From Leptasterias polaris (lineage: Eukaryota; Echinodermata; Asteroidea; Forcipulatida; Asteriidae): DNA of 64,000 nt. The notes under the pieces were generated by a model. That model was given only the letters and a program-made list of their open reading frames with translations, had not been told where the DNA came from and made no database searches. Of the stretch, positions 52,196 to 64,000 are shown piece by piece. The position numbers and the translations under genes are program-made. Where the stretch lies: the NCBI GenBank assembly GCA_037783415.1, contig JAZGTN010000054.1, positions 2,192,501-2,256,500 on the forward strand, in the 5' to 3' direction. The first letter of the stretch is position 1. Every line of letters starts with the position of its first letter.

Positions 52196-52595
52196 GCGCT
52201 GAGATTAATTCTTTACTAAGAAACATGGGTGTACTGAACAAACTGGTTGATTCTGAGCGAATTCTGAGACGAAAAAAATTCAAACCCCTCAGAATGCGCT
52301 GAAATTAATTCTTTACTAAGAAACATGGGTGTACTGAACAAACTGGTTGATTCTGAGCGTATTCTGAGACGAAAAAAATTCAAACCCCTCAAAACGCGCT
52401 GAGATTAATTCTTTACTAAGAAACATGGGTGTACTGAACAAACTGGTTGATTCTGAGCGAATTCTGAGACGAAAAAAATTCAAACCCCTCAGAATGCACT
52501 GAAATTAATTCTTTACTAAGAAACATGGGTGTACTGAACAAACTGGTTGATTCTGAGCGTATTCTGAGACGAAAAAAATTCAAACCCCTCAGAAT

Positions 52596-52725
52596 GCGCA
52601 GAGATTAATTCTTTACTAAGAAACATGGGTGAGATTAATTCTTTACTAAGAAACATGGGTGTACTGAACAAACTGGTTGATTCTGAGCGTATTCTGAGAC
52701 GAAAAAAATTCAAACCCCTCAAAAT
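52596..52725 (+). repeat. 130-bp monomer, copy 2
   Basis: The same 30-bp duplication of monomer positions 6-35 as at 20484, again 483 bp after the 83-bp monomer. Confidence 0.95.
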
Positions 52726-54725
52726 GCGCTGAGATTAATTCTTTACTAAGAAACAAGGGTGTACTGAACAAACTGGTTGATTCTTAGCGTATTCTGAGAC
52801 GAAAAAAATTCAAACCCCTCAGAATGCACTGAAATTAATTCTTTACTAAGAAACATGGGTGTACTGAACAAACTGGTTGATTCTGAGCGTATTCTGAGAC
52901 GAAAAAAATTCAAACCCCTCAGAATGCGCAGAGATTAATTCTTTACTAAGAAACATGGGTGTACTGAACAAACTGGTTGATTCTGAGCGAATTCTGAGAC
53001 GAAAAAAATTCAAACCCCTCAGAATGCGCTGAGATTAATTCTTTACTAAGAAACATGGGTGTACTGAACAAACTGGTTGATTCTGAGCGTATTCTGAGAC
53101 GAAAAAAATTCAAACCCCTCAAAACGCGCTGAGATTAATTCTTTACTAAGAAACATGGTTGTACTGAACAAACTGGTTGATTCTGAGCGTATTCTGAGAC
53201 GAAAAAAATTCAAACCCCTCAAAACGCGCTGAGATTAATTCTTTACTAAGAAACATGGGTGTACTGAACAAACTGGTTGATTCTGAGCGTATTCTGAGAC
53301 GAAAAAAATTCAAACCCCTCAAAACGCGCTGAGATTAATTCTTTACTAAGAAACATGGGTGTACTGAACAAACTGGTTGATTCTGAGCGTATTCTGAGAC
53401 GAAAAAAATTCAAACCCCTCAAAATGCGCTGAGATTAATTCTTTACTAAGAAACAAGGGTGTACTGAACAAACTGGTTGATTCTTAGCGTATTCTGAGAC
53501 GAAAAAAATTCAAACCCCTCAAAACGCGCTGAGATTAATTCTTTACTAAGAAACATGGGTGTACTGAACAAACTGGTTGATTCTGAGCGAATTCTGAGAC
53601 GAAAAAAATTCAAACCCCTCAGAATGCGCTGAAATTAATTCTTTACTAAGAAACATGGGTGTACTGAACAAACTGGTTGATTCTGAGCGTATTCTGAGAC
53701 GAAAAAAATTCAAACCCCTCAAAACGCGCTGAGATTAATTCTTTACTAAGAAACATGGTTGTACTGAACAAACTGGTTGATTCTGAGCGTATTCTGAGAC
53801 GAAAAAAATTCAAACCCCTCAAAACGCGCGGAGATTAATTCTTTACTAAGAAACATGGGTGTACTGAACAAACTGGTTGATTCTGAGCGTATTCTGAGAC
53901 GAAAAAAATTCAAACCCCTCAAAACGCGCTGAGATTAATTCTTTACTAAGAAACATGGGTGTACTGAACAAACTGGTTGATTCTGAGCGTATTCTGAGAC
54001 GAAAAAAATTCAAACCCCTCAAAATGCGCTGAGATTAATTCTTTACTAAGAAACAAGGGTGTACTGAACAAACTGGTTGATTCTTAGCGTATTCTGAGAC
54101 GAAAAAAATTCAAACCCCTCAAAACGCGCTGAGATTAATTCTTTACTAAGAAACATGGGTGTACTGAACAAACTGGTTGATTCTGAGCGAATTCTGAGAC
54201 GAAAAAAATTCAAACCCCTCAAAACGCGCTGAGATTAATTCTTTACTAAGAAACATGTGTGTACTGAACAAACTGGTTGATTCTGAGCGAATTCTGAGAC
54301 GAAAAAAATTCAAACCCCTCAGAATGCACTGAAATTAATTCTTTACTAAGAAACATGGGTGTACTGAACAAACTGGTTGATTCTGAGCGTATTCTGAGAC
54401 GAAAAAAATTCAAACCCCTCAGAATGCGCAGAGATTAATTCTTTACTAAGAAACATGGGTGTACTGAACAAACTGGTTGATTCTGAGCGTATTCTGAGAC
54501 GAAAAAAATTCAAACCCCTCAGAATGCGCAGAGATTAATTCTTTACTAAGAAACATGGGTGTACTGAACAAACTGGTTGATTCTGAGCGAATTCTGAGAC
54601 GAAAAAAATTCAAACCCCTCAGAATGCGCTGAGATTAATTCTTTACTAAGAAACATGGGTGTACTGAACAAACTGGTTGATTCTGAGCGTATTCTGAGAC
54701 GAAAAAAATTCAAACCCCTCAAAAT

Positions 54726-54808
54726 GCGCTGAGAAACAAGGGTGTACTGAACAAACTGGTTGATTCTTAGCGTATTCTGAGACGAAAAAAATTCAAACCC
54801 CTCAAAAC
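54726..54808 (+). repeat. 83-bp class G monomer, copy 3
   Basis: The third occurrence of the 17-bp deletion. Confidence 0.95.
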
Positions 54809-55208
54809 GCGCTGAGATTAATTCTTTACTAAGAAACATGGGTGTACTGAACAAACTGGTTGATTCTGAGCGAATTCTGAGACGAAAAAAATTCAAACCC
54901 CTCAGAATGCGCTGAAATTAATTCTTTACTAAGAAACATGGGTGTACTGAACAAACTGGTTGATTCTGAGCGTATTCTGAGACGAAAAAAATTCAAACCC
55001 CTCAAAACGCGCTGAGATTAATTCTTTACTAAGAAACATGGGTGTACTGAACAAACTGGTTGATTCTGAGCGAATTCTGAGACGAAAAAAATTCAAACCC
55101 CTCAGAATGCACTGAAATTAATTCTTTACTAAGAAACATGGGTGTACTGAACAAACTGGTTGATTCTGAGCGTATTCTGAGACGAAAAAAATTCAAACCC
55201 CTCAGAAT

Positions 55209-55338
55209 GCGCAGAGATTAATTCTTTACTAAGAAACATGGGTGAGATTAATTCTTTACTAAGAAACATGGGTGTACTGAACAAACTGGTTGATTCTGAG
55301 CGTATTCTGAGACGAAAAAAATTCAAACCCCTCAAAAT
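55209..55338 (+). repeat. 130-bp monomer, copy 3
   Basis: The third occurrence of the 30-bp duplication. Confidence 0.95.
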
Positions 55339-57138
55339 GCGCTGAGATTAATTCTTTACTAAGAAACAAGGGTGTACTGAACAAACTGGTTGATTCTTAG
55401 CGTATTCTGAGACGAAAAAAATTCAAACCCCTCAGAATGCACTGAAATTAATTCTTTACTAAGAAACATGGGTGTACTGAACAAACTGGTTGATTCTGAG
55501 CGTATTCTGAGACGAAAAAAATTCAAACCCCTCAGAATGCGCAGAGATTAATTCTTTACTAAGAAACATGGGTGTACTGAACAAACTGGTTGATTCTGAG
55601 CGAATTCTGAGACGAAAAAAATTCAAACCCCTCAGAATGCGCTGAGATTAATTCTTTACTAAGAAACATGGGTGTACTGAACAAACTGGTTGATTCTGAG
55701 CGTATTCTGAGACGAAAAAAATTCAAACCCCTCAAAACGCGCTGAGATTAATTCTTTACTAAGAAACATGGTTGTACTGAACAAACTGGTTGATTCTGAG
55801 CGTATTCTGAGACGAAAAAAATTCAAACCCCTCAAAACGCGCTGAGATTAATTCTTTACTAAGAAACATGGGTGTACTGAACAAACTGGTTGATTCTGAG
55901 CGTATTCTGAGACGAAAAAAATTCAAACCCCTCAAAACGCGCTGAGATTAATTCTTTACTAAGAAACATGGGTGTACTGAACAAACTGGTTGATTCTGAG
56001 CGTATTCTGAGACGAAAAAAATTCAAACCCCTCAAAATGCGCTGAGATTAATTCTTTACTAAGAAACAAGGGTGTACTGAACAAACTGGTTGATTCTTAG
56101 CGTATTCTGAGACGAAAAAAATTCAAACCCCTCAAAACGCGCTGAGATTAATTCTTTACTAAGAAACATGGGTGTACTGAACAAACTGGTTGATTCTGAG
56201 CGAATTCTGAGACGAAAAAAATTCAAACCCCTCAGAATGCGCTGAAATTAATTCTTTACTAAGAAACATGGGTGTACTGAACAAACTGGTTGATTCTGAG
56301 CGTATTCTGAGACGAAAAAAATTCAAACCCCTCAAAACGCGCTGAGATTAATTCTTTACTAAGAAACATGGTTGTACTGAACAAACTGGTTGATTCTGAG
56401 CGTATTCTGAGACGAAAAAAATTCAAACCCCTCAAAACGCGCGGAGATTAATTCTTTACTAAGAAACATGGGTGTACTGAACAAACTGGTTGATTCTGAG
56501 CGTATTCTGAGACGAAAAAAATTCAAACCCCTCAAAACGCGCTGAGATTAATTCTTTACTAAGAAACATGGGTGTACTGAACAAACTGGTTGATTCTGAG
56601 CGTATTCTGAGACGAAAAAAATTCAAACCCCTCAAAATGCGCTGAGATTAATTCTTTACTAAGAAACAAGGGTGTACTGAACAAACTGGTTGATTCTTAG
56701 CGTATTCTGAGACGAAAAAAATTCAAACCCCTCAAAACGCGCTGAGATTAATTCTTTACTAAGAAACATGGGTGTACTGAACAAACTGGTTGATTCTGAG
56801 CGAATTCTGAGACGAAAAAAATTCAAACCCCTCAAAACGCGCTGAGATTAATTCTTTACTAAGAAACATGTGTGTACTGAACAAACTGGTTGATTCTGAG
56901 CGAATTCTGAGACGAAAAAAATTCAAACCCCTCAGAATGCACTGAAATTAATTCTTTACTAAGAAACATGGGTGTACTGAACAAACTGGTTGATTCTGAG
57001 CGTATTCTGAGACGAAAAAAATTCAAACCCCTCAGAATGCGCAGAGATTAATTCTTTACTAAGAAACATGGGTGTACTGAACAAACTGGTTGATTCTGAG
57101 CGTATTCTGAGACGAAAAAAATTCAAACCCCTCAAAAC

Positions 57139-59138
57139 GCGCTGAGATTAATTCTTTACTAAGAAACATGGGTGTACTGAACAAACTGGTTGATTCTGAG
57201 CGTATTCTGAGACGAAAAAAATTCAAACCCCTCAAAATGCGCTGAGATTAATTCTTTACTAAGAAACAAGGGTGTACTGAACAAACTGGTTGATTCTTAG
57301 CGTATTCTGAGACGAAAAAAATTCAAACCCCTCAAAACGCGCTGAGATTAATTCTTTACTAAGAAACATGGGTGTACTGAACAAACTGGTTGATTCTGAG
57401 CGAATTCTGAGACGAAAAAAATTCAAACCCCTCAGAATGCGCTGAAATTAATTCTTTACTAAGAAACATGGGTGTACTGAACAAACTGGTTGATTCTGAG
57501 CGTATTCTGAGACGAAAAAAATTCAAACCCCTCAAAACGCGCTGAGATTAATTCTTTACTAAGAAACATGGGTGTACTGAACAAACTGGTTGATTCTGAG
57601 CGTATTCTGAGACGAAAAAAATTCAAACCCCTCACAACGCGCTGAGATTAATTCTTTACTAAGAAACATGGGTGTACTGAACAAACTGGTTGATTCTGAG
57701 CGTATTCTGAGACGAAAAAAATTCAAACCCCTCAAAATGCGCTGAGATTAATTCTTTACTAAGAAACAAGGGTGTACTGAACAAACTGGTTGATTCTTAG
57801 CGTATTCTGAGACGAAAAAAATTCAAACCCCTCAAAACGCGCTGAGATTAATTCTTTACTAAGAAACATGGGTGTACTGAACAAACTGGTTGATTCTGAG
57901 CGAATTCTGAGACGAAAAAAATTCAAACCCCTCAGAATGCGCTGAAATTAATTCTTTACTAAGAAACATGGGTGTACTGAACAAACTGGTTGATTCTGAG
58001 CGTATTCTGAGACGAAAAAAATTCAAACCCCTCAAAACGCGCTGAGATTAATTCTTTACTAAGAAACATGGTTGTACTGAACAAACTGGTTGATTCTGAG
58101 CGTATTCTGAGACGAAAAAAATTCAAACCCCTCAAAACGCGCTGAGATTAATTCTTTACTAAGAAACATGGGTGTACTGAACAAACTGGTTGATTCTGAG
58201 CGTATTCTGAGACGAAAAAAATTCAAACCCCTCAAAACGCGCTGAGATTATATCTTTACTAAGAAACATGGGTGTACTGAACAAACTGGTTGATTCTGAG
58301 CGTATTCTGAGACGAAAAAAATTCAAACCCCTCAAAATGCGCTGAGATTAATTCTTTACTAAGAAACAAGGGTGTACTGAACAAACTGGTTGATTCTTAG
58401 CGTATTCTGAGACGAAAAAAATTCAAACCCCTCAAAACGCGCTGAGATTAATTCTTTACTAAGAAACATGGGTGTACTGAACAAACTGGTTGATTCTGAG
58501 CGAATTCTGAGACGAAAAAAATTCAAACCCCTCAGAATGCGCTGAAATTAATTCTTTACTAAGAAACATGGGTGTACTGAACAAACTGGTTGATTCTGAG
58601 CGTATTCTGAGACGAAAAAAATTCAAACCCCTCAAAACGCGCTGAGATTAATTCTTTACTAAGAAACATGGGTGTACTGAACAAACTGGTTGATTCTGAG
58701 CGTATTCTGAGACGAAAAAAATTCAAACCCCTCACAACGCGCTGAGATTAATTCTTTACTAAGAAACATGGGTGTACTGAACAAACTGGTTGATTCTGAG
58801 CGTATTCTGAGACGAAAAAAATTCAAACCCCTCAAAATGCGCTGAGATTAATTCTTTACTAAGAAACAAGGGTGTACTGAACAAACTGGTTGATTCTTAG
58901 CGTATTCTGAGACGAAAAAAATTCAAACCCCTCAAAACGCGCTGAGATTAATTCTTTACTAAGAAACATGGGTGTACTGAACAAACTGGTTGATTCTGAG
59001 CGAATTCTGAGACGAAAAAAATTCAAACCCCTCAGAATGCGCTGAAATTAATTCTTTACTAAGAAACATGGGTGTACTGAACAAACTGGTTGATTCTGAG
59101 CGTATTCTGAGACGAAAAAAATTCAAACCCCTCAAAAC
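57139..59138 (+). repeat. 500/600-bp short HOR block, copy 3
   Basis: Same four E'-G-B-O runs as at 22414, with the GATTATATCT mark at 58246-58255. Confidence 0.9.
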
Positions 59139-60238
59139 GCGCTGAGATTAATTCTTTACCAAGAAACATGGTTGTACTGAGCAAACTGGTTGATTCTGAG
59201 CGTATTCTGAGACGAAAAAAATTCAAACCCCTCACAACGCGCTGAGATTAATTCTTTACTAAGAAACATGGGTGTACTGAACAAACTGGTTGATTCTGAG
59301 CGAATTCTGAGACGAAAAAAATTCAAACCCCTCAGAATGCACTGAAATTAATTCTTTACTAAGAAACATGGGTGTACTGAACAAACTGGTTGATTCTGAG
59401 CGTATTCTGAGACGAAAAAAATTCAAACCCCTCAGATTGCGCAGAGATTAATTCTTTACTAAGAAACATGGGTGTACTGAACAAACTGGTTGATTCTGAG
59501 CGAATTCTGAGACGAAAAAAATTCAAACCCCTCAGAATGCGCTGAGATTAATTCTTTACTAAGAAACATGGGTGTACTGAACAAACTGGTTGATTCTGAG
59601 CGTATTCTGAGACGAAAAAAATTCAAACCCCTCAAAACGCGCTGAGATTAATTCTTTACTAAGAAACATGGTTGTACTGAACAAACTGGTTGATTCTGAG
59701 CGTATTCTGAGACGAAAAAAATTCAAACCCCTCAAAACGCGCTGAGATTAATTCTTTACTAAGAAACATGGTTGTACTGAACAAACTGGTTGATTCTGAG
59801 CGTATTCTGAGACGAAAAAAATTCAAACCCCTCAAAACGCGCTGAGATTAATTCTTTACTAAGAAACATGGGTGTACTGAACAAACTGGTTGATTCTGAG
59901 CGTATTCTGAGACGAAAAAAATTCAAACCCCTCAAAACGCGCTGAGATTAATTCTTTACTAAGAAACATGGGTGTACTGAACAAACTGGTTGATTCTGAG
60001 CGTATTCTGAGACGAAAAAAATTCAAACCCCTCAAAACGCGCTGAGATTAATTCTTTACTAAGAAACATGGGTGTACTGAACAAACTGGTTGATTCTGAG
60101 CGTATTCTGAGACGAAAAAAATTCAAACCCCTCAAAATGCGCTGAGATTAATTCTTTACTAAGAAACAAGGGTGTACTGAACAAACTGGTTGATTCTTAG
60201 CGTATTCTGAGACGAAAAAAATTCAAACCCCTCAAAAC
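59139..60238 (+). repeat. Cassette A-to-G, copy 11
   Basis: Full 11-monomer order. The A monomer has TTACCAAG (C at 59160), shared only with copy 6 at 24414. Confidence 0.92.
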
Positions 60239-62438
60239 GCGCTGAGATTAATTCTTTACTAAGAAACATGGGTGTACTGAACAAACTGGTTGATTCTGAG
60301 CGAATTCTGAGACGAAAAAAATTCAAACCCCTCAGAATGCGCTGAAATTAATTCTTTACTAAGAAACATGGGTGTACTGAACAAACTGGTTGATTCTGAG
60401 CGTATTCTGAGACGAAAAAAATTCAAACCCCTCAAAACGCGCTGAGATTAATTCTTTACTAAGAAACATGGGTGTACTGAACAAACTGGTTGATTCTGAG
60501 CGTATTCTGAGACGAAAAAAATTCAAACCCCTCACAACGCGCTGAGATTAATTCTTTACTAAGAAACATGGGTGTACTGAACAAACTGGTTGATTCTGAG
60601 CGTATTCTGAGACGAACAAAATTCAAACCCCTCAAAATGCGCTGAGATTAATTCTTTACTAAGAAACAAGGGTGTACTGAACAAACTGGTTGATTCTTAG
60701 CGTATTCTGAGACGAAAAAAATTCAAACCCCTCAAAACGCGCTGAGATTAATTCTTTACTAAGAAACATGGGTGTACTGAACAAACTGGTTGATTCTGAG
60801 CGAATTCTGAGACGAAAAAAATTCAAACCCCTCAGAATGCGCTGAAATTAATTCTTTACTAAGAAACATGGGTGTACTGAACAAACTGGTTGATTCTGAG
60901 CGTATTCTGAGACGAAAAAAATTCAAACCCCTCAGAATGCGCTGAGATTAATTCTTTACTAAGAAACATGGGTGTACTGAACAAACTGGTTGATTCTGAG
61001 CGTATTCTGAGACGAAAAAAATTCAAACCCCTCAAAACGCGCTGAGATTAATTCTTTACTAAGAAACATGTGTGTACTGAACAAACTGGTTGATTCTGAG
61101 CGTATTCTGAGACGAAAAAAATTCAAACCCCTCAAAATGCGCTGAGATTAATTCTTTACTAAGAAACAAGGGTGTACTGAACAAACTGGTTGATTCTTAG
61201 CGTATTCTGAGACGAAAAAAATTCAAACCCCTCAAAACGCGCTGAGATTAATTCTTTACTAAGAAACATGGGTGTACTGAACAAACTGGTTGATTCTGAG
61301 CGTATTCTGAGACGAAAAAAATTCAAACCCCTCAAAATGCGCTGAGATTAATTCTTTACTAAGAAACAAGGGTGTACTGAACAAACTGGTTGATTCTTAG
61401 CGTATTCTGAGACGAAAAAAATTCAAACCCCTCAAAACGCGCTGAGATTAATTCTTTACTAAGAAACATGGGTGTACTGAACAAACTGGTTGATTCTGAG
61501 CGAATTCTGAGACGAAAAAAATTCAAACCCCTCAGAATGCGCTGAAATTAATTCTTTACTAAGAAACATGGGTGTACTGAACAAACTGGTTGATTCTGAG
61601 CGTATTCTGAGACGAAAAAAATTCAAACCCCTCAAAACGCGCTGAGATTAATTCTTTACTAAGAAACATGGGTGTACTGAACAAACTGGTTGATTCTGAG
61701 CGTATTCTGAGACGAAAAAAATTCAAACCCCTCACAACGCGCTGAGATTAATTCTTTACTAAGAAACATGGGTGTACTGAACAAACTGGTTGATTCTGAG
61801 CGTATTCTGAGACGAAAAAAATTCAAACCCCTCAAAATGCGCTGAGATTAATTCTTTACTAAGAAACAAGGGTGTACTGAACAAACTGGTTGATTCTTAG
61901 CGTATTCTGAGACGAAAAAAATTCAAACCCCTCAAAACGCGCTGAGATTAATTCTTTACTAAGAAACATGGGTGTACTGAACAAACTGGTTGATTCTGAG
62001 CGAATTCTGAGACGAAAAAAATTCAAACCCCTCAGAATGCGCTGAAATTAATTCTTTACTAAGAAACATGGGTGTACTGAACAAACTGGTTGATTCTGAG
62101 CGTATTCTGAGACGAAAAAAATTCAAACCCCTCAGAATGCGCTGAGATTAATTCTTTACTAAGAAACATGGGTGTACTGAACAAACTGGTTGATTCTGAG
62201 CGTATTCTGAGACGAAAAAAATTCAAACCCCTCAAAACGCGCTGAGATTAATTCTTTACTAAGAAACATGTGTGTACTGAACAAACTGGTTGATTCTGAG
62301 CGTATTCTGAGACGAAAAAAATTCAAACCCCTCAAAATGCGCTGAGAATAATTCTTTACTAAGAAACAAGGGTGTACTGAACAAACTGGTTGATTCTGAG
62401 CGTATTCTGAGACGAAAAAAATTCAAACCCCTCAAAAC
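60239..62438 (+). repeat. E'-G-B-O series after the cassette, copy 3
   Basis: Matches 25514-27713 in order and in its private marks: C at 60617, A at 62348 and a G-like monomer with normal 60G at 62339. It keeps the E-J pair that copy 2 lost. Confidence 0.88.
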
Positions 62439-64000
62439 GCGCTGAGATTAATTCTTTACTAAGAAACATGGGTGTACTGAACAAACTGGTTGATTCTGAT
62501 CGAATTCTGAGACGAAAAAAATTCAAACCCCTCAGAATGCACTGAAATTAATTCTTTACTAAGAAACATGGGTGTACTGAACAAACTGGTTGATTCTGAG
62601 CGTATTCTGAGACGAAAAAAATTCAAACCCCTCAGAATGCGCAGAGATTAATTCTTTACTAAGAAACATGGGTGTACTGAACAAACTGGTTGATTCTGAG
62701 CGAATTCTGAGACGAAAAAAATTCAAACCCCTCAGAATGCGCTGAGATTAATTCTTTACTAAGAAACATGGGTGTACTGAACAAACTGGTTGATTCTGAG
62801 CGTATTCTGAGACGAAAAAAATTCAAACCCCTCAAAATGCGCTGAGATTAATTCTTTACTAAGAAACAAGGGTGTACTGAACAAACTGGTTGATTCTTAG
62901 CGTATTCTGAGACGAAAAAAATTCAAACCCCTCAAAACGCGCTGAGATTAATTCTTTACTAAGAAACATGGGTGTACTGAACAAACTGGTTGATTCTGAG
63001 CGAATTCTGAGACGAAAAAAATTCAAACCCCTCAGAATGCACTGAAATTAATTCTTTACTAAGAAACATGGGTGTACTGAACAAACTGGTTGATTCTGAG
63101 CGTATTCTGAGACGAAAAAAATTCAAACCCCTCAGATTGCGCAGAGATTAATTCTTTACTAAGAAACAAGGGTGTACTGAACAAACTGGTTGATTCTTAG
63201 CGTATTCTGAGACGAAAAAAATTCAAACCCCTCAAAACGCGCTGAGATTAATTCTTTACTAAGAAACATGGGTGTACTGAACAAACTGGTTGATTCTGAG
63301 CGAATTCTGAGACGAAAAAAATTCAAACCCCTCAAAACGCGCTGAGATTAATTCTTTACTAAGAAACATGTGTGTACTGAACAAACTGGTTGATTCTGAG
63401 CGAATTCTGAGACGAAAAAAATTCAAACCCCTCAGAATGCACTGAAATTAATTCTTTACTAAGAAACATGGGTGTACTGAACAAACTGGTTGATTCTGAG
63501 CGTATTCTGAGACGAAAAAAATTCAAACCCCTCAAAACGCGCTGAGATTAATTCTTTACTAAGAAACATGGGTGTACTGAACAAACTGGTTGATTCTGAG
63601 CGTATTCTGAGACGAAAAAAATTCAAACCCCTCACAACGCGCTGAGATTAATTCTTTACTAAGAAACATGGGTGTACTGAACAAACTGGTTGATTCTGAG
63701 CGTATTCTGAGACGAAAAAAATTCAAACCCCTCAAAATGCGCTGAGATTAATTCTTTACTAAGAAACAAGGGTGTACTGAACAAACTGGTTGATTCTTAG
63801 CGTATTCTGAGACGAAAAAAATTCAAACCCCTCAAAACGCGCTGAGATTAATTCTTTACTAAGAAACATGGGTGTACTGAACAAACTGGTTGATTCTGAG
63901 CGAATTCTGAGACGAAAAAAATTCAAACCCCTCAGAATGCGCTGAAATTAATTCTTTACTAAGAAACATGGGTGTACTGAACAAACTGGTTGATTCTGAG
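62439..64000 (+). repeat. 1.9-kb type unit, partial at the window end
   Basis: B C' D E' G B C K H I C'(AAAAC) P E' G B and a 62-base partial O starting at 63939. It matches 27714-29275. The first B has GATCGAATTC (T at 62500), the only point difference seen against that region. Confidence 0.9.

Larger units (their letters stand above)
51913..54525 (+). repeat. 2,613-bp HOR unit, copy 2
   Basis: Same 26-monomer order as 19801-22413, with the 83-bp monomer at 52113, the 130-bp monomer at 52596 and the GCGCGG start at 53826. It differs at its end: the last D' (54426) ends AGAAT and leads into D, whereas copies 1 and 3 end AAAAC and lead into E'. That difference marks the tandem junction with copy 3. 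Confidence 0.93.
54526..57138 (+). repeat. 2,613-bp HOR unit, copy 3
   Basis: Directly follows copy 2 at exactly 2,613 bp. It has the 83-bp monomer (54726), the 130-bp monomer (55209) and the GCGCGG start (56439). Its end and right flank match copy 1 rather than copy 2. Confidence 0.93.
1..64000 (+). repeat. 100-bp tandem satellite array, whole window
   Basis: A 100-bp unit repeats head-to-tail across the whole window, with no inverted copies and no foreign insertion. Monomer starts can be followed in phase: x01 up to 10601, x00 from 10700, x01 from 17201, x84 from 20084, x14 from 20614, x13 from 48613, x96 from 52196, x26 from 52726, x09 from 54809 and x39 from 55339. Only nine monomers depart from 100 bp (99, 101, 83, 130, 99, 83, 130, 83 and 130 bp). 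This gives 639 full monomers and a 62-base remainder. By eye, neighbouring monomers differ at only a few diagnostic sites: 3, 5, 8, 31-34, 43, 60, 65 and 96-100. Large homogeneous arrays with higher-order order are known from eukaryotic centromeres and heterochromatin. The centromere assignment is inference; the family is not recognised. Confidence 0.99.
54526..64000 (+). repeat. Long-range duplicate of 19801-29275 (9,475 bp or more)
   Basis: The monomer order, four indels and all rare marks of 19801-29275 reappear at an offset of exactly 34,725: the 83- and 130-bp monomers, GATTATATCT (58246-58255), C at 59160, C at 60617 and A at 62348. By eye I noticed one difference, T at 62500 (G at 27775). 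The duplicate runs off the right end of the window, so its true length is unknown. Confidence 0.92.

Noticed and set aside
10421..55335. Minus-strand open frames of 62-116 codons (10421, 17109, 19821, 20404, 48434, 51933, 52516, 54546 and 55129)
   Set aside because: They are translations of the satellite. A 100-bp unit shifts frame at each monomer and opens a short frame wherever stops happen to be avoided. Six overlap or extend into the 83- and 130-bp monomers, and the ones at 10421, 17109 and 48434 overlap 1-bp indel monomers. All give the same recurring peptide words, with no start context or codon bias suggesting a gene.
1..64000. CRISPR array
   Set aside because: The repetition is complete: there are no variable spacers between conserved repeats, the unit is 100 bp, and there are no cas genes.

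Overview
The whole 64,000-base window is one uninterrupted tandem satellite array. The monomer is exactly 100 bp, about 38% GC, and every copy lies head-to-tail in the same orientation. Counting phase through the window gives 639 complete monomers plus a 62-base partial one at the right end. Both ends fall inside the array, so it extends beyond the window. I see no gene, RNA gene, transposon, CRISPR array or unique sequence anywhere. The short open frames come from the repeat itself. This points to eukaryotic heterochromatin, most plausibly centromeric or pericentromeric, or another large satellite block. I do not recognise the monomer and cannot name the organism.

Monomer variant code used below (positions within the monomer; position 1 is the first base of GCGCTGAGAT). 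E = plain type, last five bases AAAAC; E' = E ending AAAAT; A = 34T, 43G, ending ACAAC; B = 65A (makes an EcoRI site), ending AGAAT; C = start GCACTGAAAT, ending AGATT (C' ends AGAAT, or AAAAC where stated); D = start GCGCAGAGAT with 65A (D' has 65T); F = 34T; G = 31A plus 60T; H = 65A ending AAAAC; I = 33T plus 65A; J = 33T with 65T, ending AAAAG or AAAAT; K = D-type start with the G changes; O = start GCGCTGAAAT; P = plain ending ACAAC.

Layout. 1-9700: four consecutive higher-order repeat (HOR) units of 18, 30, 26 and 23 monomers, each opening with the same 11-monomer cassette A-B-C-D-E-F-F-E-E-E'-G. 9701-19800: degenerate versions of this, with cassettes lacking A, and a 1.2-kb segment repeated at 15200 and 17000. 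19801-22413: a 2,613-bp unit marked by a 17-bp deletion and a 30-bp internal duplication. 22414-34713 and 34914-47113: a 12.3-kb segment and its near-tandem copy. 47114-51912: mixed 1.2-1.5-kb units and another cassette. 51913-57138: two more tandem copies of the 2,613-bp unit. 57139-64000: a further copy of the left part of the 12.3-kb segment. In all, 54526-64000 repeats 19801-29275 at an offset of 34,725 bases.

Nothing here works as a gene set. What the window records is the amplification history of a satellite: point changes define monomer classes, classes are ordered into cassettes and HORs of 0.5-3 kb, and these are copied in blocks of 2.6 to more than 9 kb. Shared and private mutations allow the block copies to be put in relative order.
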